Shown: positions 23,493-35,231 of the stretch, piece by piece | Numbering within the stretch: the first letter of the stretch is position 1 | How the letters are laid out: each line of letters opens with the position of its first letter | Assembly (NCBI GenBank): GCA_027943335.1 | Contig: BSBK01001534.1 | Location: 2,627,501 to 2,691,500 of the forward strand | Direction: 5' to 3' | Source: Chamaecyparis obtusa | Lineage: Eukaryota; Streptophyta; Pinopsida; Cupressales; Cupressaceae | Length of the DNA: 64,000 bases | Position numbers and translations under genes: made by a program | Notes under the pieces: generated by a model | What the model was told of the DNA's origin: nothing | The model's database searches: none | What the model saw: only the letters and a program-made list of their open reading frames with translations

Positions 23493-25989
23493 ATGCTTGA
23501 TTCCTCCTCTTCTAGAACCATAAATTTCAACTATCTTGTTATGGAACCTCTCTTGAAAATGGATGATCTCAAACTCATTGCTCAATTTGAAGGGTATTAT
23601 TCCTCCAAAAATCCCATGAGTGATAAGTTTATGACAAAAATAAAAGAAAAATTGATTAAATCAAACACCTTTTTTAGGATCATACACATGATCCTGTCAT
23701 GACCTCCTTCTTCCAAATGTATTTCATCTTCTAAGTCTTTTCATTCTTCCTCATCTTCCAAGTCTTCTTCCTCCACTAGGTCTTCACCTTCCTCTTACTC
23801 CTCATCTCAAGACATACCTTGTTGAGCAACGTGATAACCCTTATGATACCTCTTCCACAGAGAGTGACACACCTATCTTTGAAGACTGATGACTATGATG
23901 ATAGAAAATGTAATGATACCTATGACACCTCTATTCCTAAGAGTCCTCCTAGTTGTGTGCTCGTGCTTACTGGAAATGGGTCGTCACATTGGATAGATCG
24001 TGATGGTGATCCATATGATTTTGATTTTGAAAGAGACTTTGATGATTTATGTGAACAATACCTAGATGATACATCTACTTCACTTGAAGAAGAGAAAGCT
24101 TACCATGCTGATTATAAACGTCAATACTATAAGGATCTCTCCTCTAAGAACTCTCATGCTAAAAATAAAGATTATACTCTCAAGCAAGATCATGTTAATG
24201 CTGAACCTTTTTCTTGTGATGGTTCCCTTCCATCCCCTACTTCCTCCAATACCCATACATTTCCTAAAGCTTCCATGCCTATCAAATCTTTCACAAGTCC
24301 TTCATCCACCAAAGTTCCTAATACTTTTCATGCGGTTTCCTATAGTTATCCTCAAGGGCTACCTCTTAAAGATACTCAAGCTAACCTTCACTTGGCTTCA
24401 AATACTTTGAATAATGCTAAACCTAAAGAGCCTAAGCCTTTATACGCTATAATGCCTACTTCATCTAGTCCTTCGCCATCTCTTCTAAAGTCTTCCATAC
24501 AATTCCAACATGCTTCCTTGTCCTTAGAAGTGGCTCCATGTCAAGAGGACTCTAAAAATGATAAAGAAAAGAACATGAAGAAAGATCAAGATCAACAAAC
24601 CTCCATGTCATCCAATCCTTTTCATGATGTCTCTTATCCGTTCCATGGTTCTTTTGATCCTGCACACCCTTTTTCATGCATTCCACCATGTCTTAAGTCT
24701 TCTCCTAAGCAAGATCACGCTACTACTTACACTATTGAGCTTATTGACAATCAAAATAACCTTACTACACTTGCGCTTTTCAAAGATGATACTTCCATTA
24801 AGGTTGGTAAAAATGGTGTTGTTACTTCCAATGTTAAGCCTATTGAAAATCAAGAGAAAAATTATGCGCTTATGCTATCCAAAGATCCTTGTTAAGATCA
24901 AAGTCTTCCATCTTCTTATTCTACCACTCCATGTTCATTTCCACTTTCTACTCTTCCTAAGTCTTTGCAGGCTTTGAACAATTCTATCAAAGAAGGTGCT
25001 CATATTCAAGATGTCCACGATTCTATTGAAAATCCTAATGCTCACTCTAAAGATGCTGATGTCCTTGGTTGTCATATAAATGTTGATGAACTTGTTGATT
25101 ATCCTTTTGTGTGTTCCACTTCCATCCTTGGACCTCTTCCACCAATACTAAGAGCTTCACATCTGCCTTCCATCTTGGGTCCTTATGTCCCTTCACTTTC
25201 CCCTCCTAACTCTCCTAATTCACCATCCATCTTGGGTCCTTACATCCCTCCATCTCCCATCTTTCCTCAAGATCAACATAGATGCATACCCTTGAATCCT
25301 TTTCATCCACCCACCCATTTAAACCAGTCATATCCTCCTTCTTCTTCCACAAGTCCCAAGTTCTTTGGAAGTAACTTGAATGTTCAATACAAGAAAAAGA
25401 AGCAATACAAGAATCCATCAAAAAGAGAAGATCACCATGTCTCCTCTAATCGACATGGAGGCATAATGTCAAAAGAGATATCTAAGAAAAAAACTACAAG
25501 ACAAGTATGGGTTCCAAAATCCATCATTAAAGATATTCTCTCTTGATCATCAAAAATAAATGAAAAACCTACGACTATATGGATTTCAAAGTCTCTCTTG
25601 AAAGAGTCTAGTGTTGAACAACAAGTAAAGTTGACATTCAAGCTTCCAAAGGCTTCCACTTCATCTTCTTCCAAATTTTTTCTTCCATTCCATGCGCCTA
25701 AACGACAACCTCTGCTATCCATTCGCTATATTCCTTCACGTATTCTTTTATTCACGTTTCCTCCATCCTCTCACCACCCTTCAAGGTGTGTGTTGATGTT
25801 GATCTTGCCTTTCTTTCCATCTACCCTTTCACAATCCTTCCATTCATTATCCTCCTACCTTCTATCATTTTTCCTCATTTGCCTAGTCCTCCTATCTTCC
25901 AACCTCACTTGCTTTACATAAAACCTTATCCTCCATTTTTCTCTTCCATCTCCCTTTCCCTATCAGCATCTTTGAGCATATCATTTTGA
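23493..25989 (+). pseudogene. E1-specific Ser/Pro-rich ORF (about 800 codons, broken)
   Basis: Not recognised. Coding begins near 23493 (MLDSSSS...) with a short helical-looking part (about residues 22-65), then a poly-Ser stretch. One or two frameshifts near 23.80-23.88 kb lead into a long frame running from about 23885 to 25921, interrupted only by TAA at 24893-24895 and TGA at 25544-25546. Features: an acidic segment (DRDGDPYDFDFERDFDD), long Ser/Pro/Thr-rich low-complexity parts, repeated LPSILGPY/SPSILGPY phrases, and a paired motif RQVWVPKSIIKD then TTIWISKSLLKE. No zinc knuckle, protease or RT. It occupies the place of gag-pol, so it is probably the element's own structural or accessory protein. 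Confidence 0.55.
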
Positions 25990-26087
25990 ATCTTTGGCAT
26001 ATCATGGTTTATCCTTTCAAGAAGAATTATCTAAAGAGCTTTCCTTCTTCCAAAAAATAAAAAATAAAAAAATAAAAATTGAAAATG

Positions 26088-26223
26088 TGCCTTGGTGAAA
26101 ACCTGGAAACAGGCACCTTGGTAGCAAAAGTAAAAGAAAATAAATTCATCCTATGGTGAAAACCACTCCCTTGTGGCACCTTGGATAAGTATCGTGATGA
26201 AAACCTAGCAATCAGGCATCATG
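26088..26223 (+). other. Two-stem hairpin motif, E1 upstream cluster (3 copies)
   Basis: Three copies of GGTG-AAAA-stem-loop-stem-CACC. Copy 1 (26088-26123): outer TGCC/GGTA, core GGTG/CACC, inner CCTG/CAGG around GAAA. Copy 2 (26148-26186): outer ATCC/GGAT, core GGTG/CACC, inner CCAC/GTGG. Copy 3 (26193-26223): outer CGT/ATG, core GATG/CATC, inner CCT/AGG. Sequence differs between copies but pairing is kept, including the compensated core in copy 3. Confidence 0.7.
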
Positions 26224-26766
26224 TGTAGTTCTTGTACATATTTCATCCATTCCATCTTCTCTCTTTGATCTTGACAATGTTGATCTATACACGAACATTT
26301 GGCTATCTTGTGAGCTATCTTATGATGATCTTGCTTTCATTCTCTTCCTATTTAGCCTTCATATTTATTTTCCTCCATTCATTCTAACTTTTTGCTATCC
26401 TTTTCCCCTTTGGTCTTGATCTAATGAAAAAAAGAGTAGAACACGATGCTTTGAAACCTCTTGACATGTCTACTCCTTTGGACTACATCATTTCCTTCTT
26501 TGGCATTATGCTTTTATGAATTATCCTATGCTGGCCTTTCATTGCTTGTCTAAATGTGCTTTACATGACAATTTTTCCCTAGCTTGGGTACCCTTGAGGA
26601 GTTTTCCATTGAGGATTTCTTCCCTTCATTTTCTTTCATTCTCTTGTCTTTCATATCTTCCACTAGCTTTCTAATCCCTCTCCACCTTGCTAGACATTGG
26701 GACTACACGATGTGATCTTGCTTGGGACTTTGATGCCCATTCTATTCAAGGGCATCCTTTGTACAT
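26224..26766 (+). other. E1 spacer between hairpins and integrase relic
   Basis: T/C-rich, with one partly open frame around 26250-26400 and no motif. It begins with 'ttgtacatat', a word that also follows the downstream hairpin cluster. Confidence 0.4.
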
Positions 26767-27174
26767 ACTGAAGCGGTACTGCCTATTGAGGTTGAAATCC
26801 CATCACTAAAAATCATAATGCATGATCTAGTAATTGATGATGATTATAGAGTGTCTAGGTTGTAAGAACTTGAACTACTAGATGAGTGCAGACAAGAAGC
26901 GTATGATCATCTTAGAGTGTATAAGAAAAGAATGTCTAGAGGCTACAACAAGAAAGTCAGACATAGAGAATTTCAAGTTGGCGATTTAGTCTTGAGAGAG
27001 AATCCTAAAAATTAACCACATAGAGAGTGCAAGGGGAAGTTTGAACCCAATTGGCTGGGTCCCTTTGTAATCACTACTACTTTTGGCTCTGGTGCCTATC
27101 AACTCTCAATGACTGAAGGAGAACAGCTCTGAGAACCAATCAACATTCTCCATCTGAAGAAATTCTACGCCTAA
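26767..27174 (+). pseudogene. Integrase C-terminal relic (E1)
   Basis: Reads TEAVLPIEVEIPSL, then about 30 residues later ELELLDE, RGYNKKVRHREFQVGDLVLR, GKFEPNWLGPF and finally INILHLKKFYA before a TAA. This is the end of a Ty3/gypsy integrase (substrate-binding and GPF-like part). It is collinear with the integrase end of E2 (about 44.8-45.2 kb). At least three stops interrupt it. The catalytic core and everything upstream (RT, RNase H) are absent, so no function is retained. It is flanked on both sides by hairpin-motif clusters. Confidence 0.88.
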
Positions 27175-27242
27175 AGCATTCAGTGTATGGTAAAATATCC
27201 TAAAAAATTTATAAAAATTGGAAAAAGTCCTGAAAAAATGAA

Positions 27243-27442
27243 CATCTTAGTGAAAACCTAGCAATGGGCACCTTGATGATTCACAAAAAAAATTAAAAAA
27301 TACCAAAAATTGAAAAAATGAAAAATACAAAAAAATGAGAAAAAAGAAAAGTGCCTTGGTGAAAACCTGGAAACAGTCGCCTTGGTAGCAAAAATAAAAT
27401 CTCTGCCAAGATGGTGAAAACCCGGCAAGTGGGCGTCACTTG
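27243..27442 (+). other. Two-stem hairpin motif, E1 downstream cluster (3 copies)
   Basis: Copy 1 (27243-27278): outer CATC/GATG, core AGTG/CACC (one mismatch), inner CC/GG. Copy 2 (27352-27387): outer TGCC/GGTA, core GGTG/CGCC, inner CCTG/CAG(T). Copy 3 (27407-27442): outer CAAG/CTTG, core GGTG/CGTC with wobbles, inner CCC/GGG. A-rich tracts separate them. Copy 2 closely resembles the first upstream copy at 26088, so part of the cluster may be a duplication. Confidence 0.68.
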
Positions 27443-29493
27443 TTTCAAAATTCTCCATCTATTAACACAATCTTGGTTTTTCCCAACTTTTAGTCTTTCT
27501 TTAGTTTGTACATATCTCCCAGTTTGTTTATGCATTCCTATTTTCAATAAGTCAGTCGGTACACCAATTGGCTCACGCATCTGTATCCTATCAATGCCTA
27601 ACACTTGGGGGCAATCAATGTCATATCCTATGGTCTGCAGTATACCTCAGATGAGTCATGTCTAGTTAGAGTCCTTTGAAGCTTCATCTGAGTCATTCTA
27701 TCTATCTCCTCTCCAGAAAGGGATTTTGCATCTATAACAATGCAATCAAACATCAAACTGAAAACAATCTATGGTTTTTACATGATTTTATCTCCTTGTA
27801 TGCTTACTAATTCACATTGAGATTTTTGCATATTGTGTTCCTTCAAGCTCTTCGATGATGTCCTTTATAGGATTTAGAGAGTGATGACTGGGGGCATAAT
27901 CTTTTTTTTTTAATTTTCTGCTTGTATGTGCAAATCTAATAACTTTGGAAATTCTGGATTGAAATGGTGTCTGTCTATAAGAGCCTCCATCTCAAATTGG
28001 ATGGCCATGAGTACCTCGACCATTGATACCCAAAAAATTTAAGGAGGTTTGATCTAACTATTGTCCTTTTTAGTGAGTTCTTTCTCCTACTATGAAACGC
28101 GATCTTACCTAAGGATGTGAATGATAAAGGGTCACTACGAGTAATTCACACTGGACTTAGAATGATCTCTTGACTATTTGATGTGTTTGTCATGCAAAGC
28201 ATATTCAGGTCATCACAACGTTTATGTTTTGATGCTTATACAAATTGCTATATCAAAATGGACATGATATTTAGGTCATCCTCGCATTTGTGCCTTGGTG
28301 CTTATATCTACTCTGACATTCCGAAATAAAATCAATATTCATATGTCCATGGTTATCTAACCAGTGGATGTTGTATTGATTCTTGCACATACAAATCAAT
28401 ATTCATATGTCTATAGTTTCCTAACTAGTGGGCATTGTATTGATTTATCCGGTTACCTAAAAAGTTCAATGATGACAACAAATCGACACATGATCTGTGA
28501 CTAGGTCCTAGGTTTGCATTTCATTCTGCATTTCATTTTGCACTTTGCATGATCTCATAAATTACTTGAACACTTAAATGATTCTTCAAAAACAAAAATG
28601 CTAGACATCTTAATGTACGAGTTGAATCTCATACAAAGGTTCCTCCAACGAAACAACAAGTAGAATCTTTTTTCGGGATCAAAATCAAAATCTGAGATCA
28701 TTCATATTGTCAACTGCTTGCATAATCAACCTTCGATCATCACAAAAATCCAAAATTCAACTGATTATCTTACATCAAACTATCAAAATTTCAACTTGGT
28801 CAACTATGGTGAACTCATGGTCAAACCTAGTCAAACTTGGTCTTCTAGACCTCTAAAACAATGCAGAACGCATTCTCAGACGTGTACAACCACTTCTCAA
28901 ATCAATTAACATGCTTCTAAACTATAACGCTGACTTTTCTTGTCATATTTCAATTTTAATCCCGAAGGGGGCATGGTATTGCACATCAGTCAAGTCTGTC
29001 AATCTATCTGAAAATCAAATCTTTCTCTTAGTAATCAAGACAAAAACCATGTCTAGTTGCTGATTCATCTAAAGTCCTCGTTGCTTGGGGCAAATCTATT
29101 GCTATCTATTATCCTAAATCTATCTTGTAAACTATATCAACTTTTTGTAACTATCGGTTCATTAGCGTCATTTCCTTGTTTCTTCGTAACTGATGGGTTC
29201 AGGATGTGATACCAATATGATTCATACAAGGACATTCAGGTCTAGAATCAGTCACTCACTTCTTCGCAATCATAAGGTTCAGAATCAGGCATTTTGGCAC
29301 TTTTTCATAATCACCGATTCATTGTTGCTATAGTTGACATTATCTTTGGTCACTCAGGACCTAAATCTTACATCTTCAAATCTTTCAATCAGTTTCTATC
29401 TCGGAATCGGTTCATCTTTCAAAATAAATCAGTTTCATACATCTTTATCATACACAAACTATCTTTGAACCATTGCGCTTCGCACAGTAATTC
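27443..29493 (+). other. E1 3' untranslated region
   Basis: About 2 kb without a credible gene. A direct repeat of about 53 bp occurs at 28328-28381 and 28393-28446 ('aaatcaatattcatatgt...tgtattgatt'). 'cacttgggggcaa' at 27602 resembles a duplicated polypurine-like tract. Confidence 0.5.
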
Positions 29494-29507
29494 AAAGAGG
29501 GGCAAAA
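29494..29507 (+). other. E1 polypurine tract
   Basis: AAAGAGGGGCAAAA directly before the right LTR; identical to the E2 tract. Confidence 0.9.
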
Positions 29508-30785
29508 TGTAATACTCCAAAAATGGGCTATAGGTTCATTAACCTCCTATATCGACACATTGAATGAAATTGATACAAAAGTCCTAACCTAAGGCACATC
29601 TTCACATCGAAATCTTAATTAATTTTATCTTAATTCTGCATCAGGGAATATTTCCTAAATATTCCTAATTTATCTAATTATCTTTAATTAAATATTATTT
29701 GGCAATAAATGTTATTATTTATCCTAAAGTTGATTAATTGAATATGATGAATATTTAATTAATTAATTTAATTCTGCCACTTAATTATTTAATTAGATTT
29801 AATTACATTTATTCCTAATTAATATTATTTTTATTTTGACAATAAATCAAAATTCCTACAAACAATCAATTGGATATTTATTTAATTGATTTAAAATCAA
29901 AGTTGTCAAATTTAATGATTTAATTGGAATAAAGTTTGATTTAATAATTGATTAACCCATAAATCAATTGTTTTAATTCAAAATCAGTTAAGTGGAAAAT
30001 AAATCACTTTATTTATTAAATTAATTCATATTAAATCATGCACAATCACAAAAGCAGTCAACTTTAAAACAATTGCTAATTTCAATTTGTAAACTTTCTA
30101 AAACACAACATCTGATGATGAGTTGAAAAAGAGAACTAAAGCTCTATTTTGAGATAAAAACTGCTTTTGCATGATTTTATGAATTAAATATTCTTAATTT
30201 CTTGTTAACTCAAAAATCAACCTGAGTTTATCAAGAGTGATTTATGGCTTTTCTCAATGCATCCTCAAGCCCTAGATTTCTATAAAATCAAAGCTCGGCT
30301 CTTCACAATCAAACACCTCAAAATTGCATCCTCACTCTGGTGAATTTGTGACTGAAGAATCAATCGTTTGCGAATCAAGGCTATTGTGAGATTTTCATTT
30401 ATTGTTTTGAGCATTCATAGTTTCATATCATAGGTTTTTATATGCATTCATAGCATTTCTTAGATTAAATCTGCATTCAAACTCAATTTCATACATTATA
30501 GCTTAGATTCATACAGTTTCTCATTCTTATTGCATATAAAATACAAAAAAATAGATTAATTTGCATTCATATTTCATTGCTTTCATCATTTTAAATCTTT
30601 CATTTAGGTGTTGCATTGTCATTGATCTTGATTTCAATCTGAGAACATGATACTCGCACCTACTAGAAGGCAGTAAATCTCTTGGTTAGCATAGTTTCAA
30701 TTACTTGCAGATTTCAATTTTTGCTAACCTCTAATATTTTACTAAAGTGTTGTGTCTATAGCTAGGTACAAAATTTACACACACA
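29508..30785 (+). repeat. E1 right LTR
   Basis: Starts TGTAATACTCC and ends ACACACACA; collinear with 19769-21037. Confidence 0.95.
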
Positions 30786-31056
30786 AAACCAACTCTCCAA
30801 TAGATGAACTTGAGAGTGGCTCTTTGTTTAAATATCCAGTCTCTAGTTTTGAAGCTTGGATGTGTTGTGTTATTCGGGTCTCAAACTCAAGCCCAATGGT
30901 TTCTCACCATTCATTGGATGATGCTAAGGATGGTCCATGGACCTCCTATGTTTTTATTTACTCTATTAATATGTTATCCCTCGGAGATGATGCCCATGTA
31001 GATGAGTAGACCCCTATCATTCTATTCCCTAGATTCACAAAAGCTATGATGGATAG
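30786..31056 (+). pseudogene. LINE-like ORF1, continuation between E1 and E2
   Basis: The segment begins with the E1 target duplication AAACC (30786-30790) and ends with the left E2 duplication GATAG (31052-31056). Its frame, which is open through 31006 (peptide includes PIDELESGSLFKYP), is the continuation of the frame before E1. After one TAG it runs to the E2 junction, where it resumes at 60146. This 270-bp island is therefore host LINE sequence trapped between two insertions. Confidence 0.7.
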
Positions 31057-32194
31057 TGTAGACACTTAAAAATCCTTTAGAAAATAAAAATATTTTTATT
31101 TTTTGAAAACTCCTGATGACATCATCATTAATTGATTAATTAATTAATTTATCTTTATGCCATTAAATTCTCCTATTTTAATTAAACATTTTTAATTAAA
31201 GAATCCCTCCCCAAATCATTTAAATCAAGTTTGAGTGATTTTCACCTATTTATTAATTATTAATTGATAAATTGACCAAAAATCCTTTAAATAAATAAAA
31301 TATTTATATAAATCCTAAAATATTAAAAATGTTCTAGAAATCCCTAACCTCTTCTAGAATTTTCTAATCTCACCCTAAATCTAATTAAAAAGTGATTCCT
31401 ACCCTTTTTAGCCTAAACCCTTCAAACTTTGACTTTGGGTCAAAAACCCTCATAAATGAGCCTTACATGTTCATAAATGCTTCTTACATCCTTATTAATG
31501 AATCTTATCAGTCATTAATGAAGCCCATGTCTCCTCTTCCACTTTTGTTCCTCTTGCACACTTCCATAGTGTTGCTCACACATGTGTGAGCAACTTTGAC
31601 CAATGTTAAACTTTACCATACCCCAAACTATACTCCAAACTCTATCCTAAGCCTCACCTTTGACCAGAACTCTCCTTCCTAACCCAAGCTTTTCCTCAAA
31701 TCCTATAAATACCCTCCTCTTCCAAGGGAAAAATATCAATTTACATATTTTACATTAAGTAGTGTCATAATGTTAGTTTCATTCTAGAGCTTAAGAATTT
31801 ATCATACTTTGTTAGCTTACTTCATTTTTATACTTTTCTAACTCACATTAGTATAGCATAATGGATTAATCTAACCTCTTTCATAGTATTTGCACATTAT
31901 TTTCAGCAATATCATACTTTCATATGGATTAAGATGAATCTAGCTTAATCATTATTAGCATCATTAGGATCTTTGAAGCCTTAGGGGCAAGCTCCAAGTG
32001 CTTAGAGAGCACACCCACATCCCTCTTATTAGAGCAAATCAAACAGTGCTTAGATGCATCTGTTTTGGCTCAATCTAAGGTGGCTTGGTTTTTTATGTTT
32101 ATATTTTGGACTAATATAAATGCTAGAATAAAATTTAATATTTTCTTTATTTATGCCTGTTCTAAATAGATACAGATCAAAACCGCAGTCTACA
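31057..32194 (+). repeat. E2 left LTR
   Basis: TGTAGACAC... to ...CAGTCTACA, with terminal inverted TGTAGAC/GTCTACA. About 7% diverged from the right LTR by eye, which has a deletion of roughly 30 bp near 59650 and another near 59870. Confidence 0.93.
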
Positions 32195-32215
32195 TTCTGA
32201 CACACCCGGTGGGAC
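32195..32215 (+). other. E2 primer binding site region
   Basis: GACACACCCGGTGGGACC just inside the LTR, the usual PBS position. tRNA not assigned. Confidence 0.6.
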
Positions 32216-35200
32216 CCACTTCACGGGTTCTTTACTAACATTCTAATGTGGTTTGGAGTGTCTTTCTAATTTTTAAAGCTTGTAGGTTGAGGGAGCATTT
32301 GAAATTCTTCTTCTACTTCTTATTCTTATTCTTCTTCTATTTCATCTACTTCTTCTTCCTCTTTTTGTGGGATCTTGGCTTATTTTCTAGAAAAAATCAT
32401 AAAGAGGCACTTTCATGAAAACCTTTGTAACTTTTGCATATAAGCTCCATTTTTTACGATTCAAGAAGCACCAAAAAGATGGTTTAGAGGTCTATCCAAA
32501 TATTTAGACAAATTTACCAGATTTTGTCCCAAAAATTAGGAAAATTTAGTGGGATCGTGAATTAATGATAAAAAAATAGAATTAACACACTTAATCCTAA
32601 GGTTTTAAAATGAACATTGTATGAACTCACAACACCTCATCATTTCAATTTGGGCTTAAAATGAACAAAGGATAAAATTGAACAAGGAAAATCTTACACA
32701 CTTTGTTTGGTGCTTAAAATGAACAACAACCAAGTCTTGAATGCCTAAGGGATACAAGAAAATCAATGCAATAAAACATTTCATTTTAGTGCTTGAAATC
32801 AATCAAACAAATCTTGAATGACTCTAAAGGATGAACCAAATAAAAATTAATTATTTCATTTAAGTTTTAAATCACATTCAATCTTGAGTGAACAAAAGGA
32901 AATCAAAGGCAAATCAAAGAAAACGTCATTCTTTTAGTCCTAGAAAGCAAAAGCTCTTGAATGCTTTCACAAATTTTTATGCATAAAATCAACCTAGGAA
33001 CCTATTTTAGGGGTTTAAAAACTAAATTTTAGAGCACCAAATCTTGAGTGAAGCTAAGAAATTGAATCAAATTGCAAAGAAACTTTTCATTTCGGTTCTA
33101 AAAGAAAAAGAACAAAATCTTGAATGGCTTAAGGACGGAAAATAAAGCATTTCAAAAGTTCAAATCAATTTCCTAAAAGCTACAACACAATCTTGAATGC
33201 CAAGGTAAACCAACTTGCAAAATCTCTTTTAAAGATTTTTGTGTCTTAAAGGAAATGGACAAATCAAACTCATAAACACATGTGTCTTCAAGCTTTCATT
33301 TCCAAAACTCACTAATCAATTTGGGAAAGAACATCTTCTTGGTGTGTTTGTTAAAAAGTTTCCAATTTTGCAAAAGCCTTGTTAGCTAAATAACATGGAA
33401 AAAGTTGGAATTGGACAAGTTCACCTATTTCACTTTTAGAGAAGCCTTTCCAAAGAGAAAAGTGCTTCCTCTTTTGAGAACAACTTCAAACTGGTACTTC
33501 CCTGGCTGGTATAGAAATAAAGCACTGAGAAAACTCTCGCTTCATCCCCTCAAGCTCGGGTGATGCATGTTGATGGTAGCTCGAGGTAGGCGAATATCCC
33601 TATTATTTTAGCATGGTCAACTAGGCTCTTAAGTGAGTCACACGTGTAAAAAATGATTGGGAGGACTCCATGGATCAACTACATACTTAATAAATTAGAA
33701 GCTACCCGATCTAATCTCGAAGGTATCAAAATATTTGTGCAAGGACCAATCCCTGTGGTTTCCTGGATCACCTTAAGACACTCACTATATGTATCCCTTT
33801 TAGGCGTATCAAGTTGTGGGAAAAGATTTTGATACTAGCCTTCCCTTAGGTAGTTCTATTTGAAGTGTTTTTGAAGTTCAAACTTAGTACAAACATTTGT
33901 CAGAACATACACTCTCTTCAGGAAAACTATCATTTTTAGTGGTCAATCATTTCTTGTATTCCACAAAGTTGCTTTGTCCTTTTCTAGGATTTCTTTTAGA
34001 GTGTCTTTTTTAAAAAAATTGTCCTTTGCCATCAGAGACATCAAACTAAGCCAAAACTTGATCACAAGCTTTAAAAAAAAAACCTTGCAGAAGAGATCCT
34101 TCAAAATCAGACACCCAGAGCTTTGTTTCAATCCAATTACCAAAATCTCCTCAAGCTATGTCTGATTTGACCAAACACAAAAAAGAAAAGCTTCCCAATC
34201 CCTAAGTTTTCCAAGAAAAGAAGATTGCAAAAATAAATTTGAAAGATCATCAACCCATCCTAAAATCAATCCAAGTAGAAGAGAACTATCAGGAAAAGCT
34301 TGACAACATGGAATATAATGCCAAAGTAAAACAGTTTGTATACCAATTCCAAGTTAACTGTCACTATGTCAACCTAGAGAGAGAAGACTAGTGTGGTCCA
34401 TCATATACCCTCCATTTCTTCAAAATCCTACAAACTTATCTTGGCATCCTTTGCATCCTAGCTGATCCTTAGTTGCATCATTGCATCACCATCCACCCTT
34501 AGCTGGATCCTAAAACATTCTTCTTTGTATCCTTAAATTATTTATCATTTTCCTAGTTGCATCATAGGTCATCCTCTTAGAACTAGCATCATTCATCCAT
34601 CCTTCATCATCCTTCCATTAGTAATCCACAATCAGAATCCCAAATACTTGATCCATCATCCTTGCATTAATCTTTAATCCAAATCCATAATTCACCATCC
34701 AAGTCAGAAACCCATCACCTTTTAACCAAATTTGGTGATCCAAATCCATCCACTTTATGTCTTATCCTTTGAGTTGCTTCAAATCCTTATCCCAAATCAT
34801 AAATATTTACCTTGTGACTAAGCATTTTTCAGGGAATCCTTACTTGTCCTTGTAAGCCTCATCATCTTGAGCAAGAGATTGGCATACATTGATAAAGAAT
34901 CTAGTCTTTCAAAGATCATAAGTCTATCTTAGGTTGGTAGTCCTCTTTGATCCTACATCAAGAAGTAGCAGCTCATTTGACCCAACACTTAGTAATCATT
35001 CACAATCTTCCACCAAGCTTCCATCATCCTTGACCCAAATCAGAGTATCCCACCAATCCTTCATCATCTTCGATCCAAATCAGAGCATCTCACCAATCTT
35101 TCATCATCCTACCATCGTTCAGTTGTTCCAAATCCTTGCATCCCATCTTAGAAATCCACTATCTTTAGAGTTCTTAGAAACATCTTGCATCCATCCCATC

Positions 35201-35231
35201 ATCTATATTTTCATCCTTAGATCTACATTCC
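32216..35231 (+). other. E2 long 5' leader
   Basis: About 3 kb with no credible ORF. Between about 32600 and 33260 a diverged unit ('aaatcttgaatg..taaaggata..aaatcaa', 'catttcattttagtgctt') recurs roughly every 75-90 bp. Downstream it becomes C/T-rich with 'catcatcc' iterations up to the gag start. Confidence 0.55.

Larger units (their letters stand above)
19769..30785 (+). mobile_element. E1: non-autonomous Ty3/gypsy LTR retrotransposon
   Basis: An 11-kb element bounded by 1.27-kb LTRs (19769-21037 and 29508-30785) and a perfect AAACC target duplication. It has a PBS-like site after the left LTR and the polypurine tract AAAGAGGGGCAAAA before the right LTR. It lacks gag, protease, RT and RNase H. 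It carries its own Ser/Pro-rich ORF and only the C-terminal part of integrase. The polypurine tract, integrase tail and repeated hairpin motif are shared with E2, so E1 is a deletion derivative of the same lineage (a LARD-like element). It sits inside the LINE-like ORF1. Confidence 0.93.
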
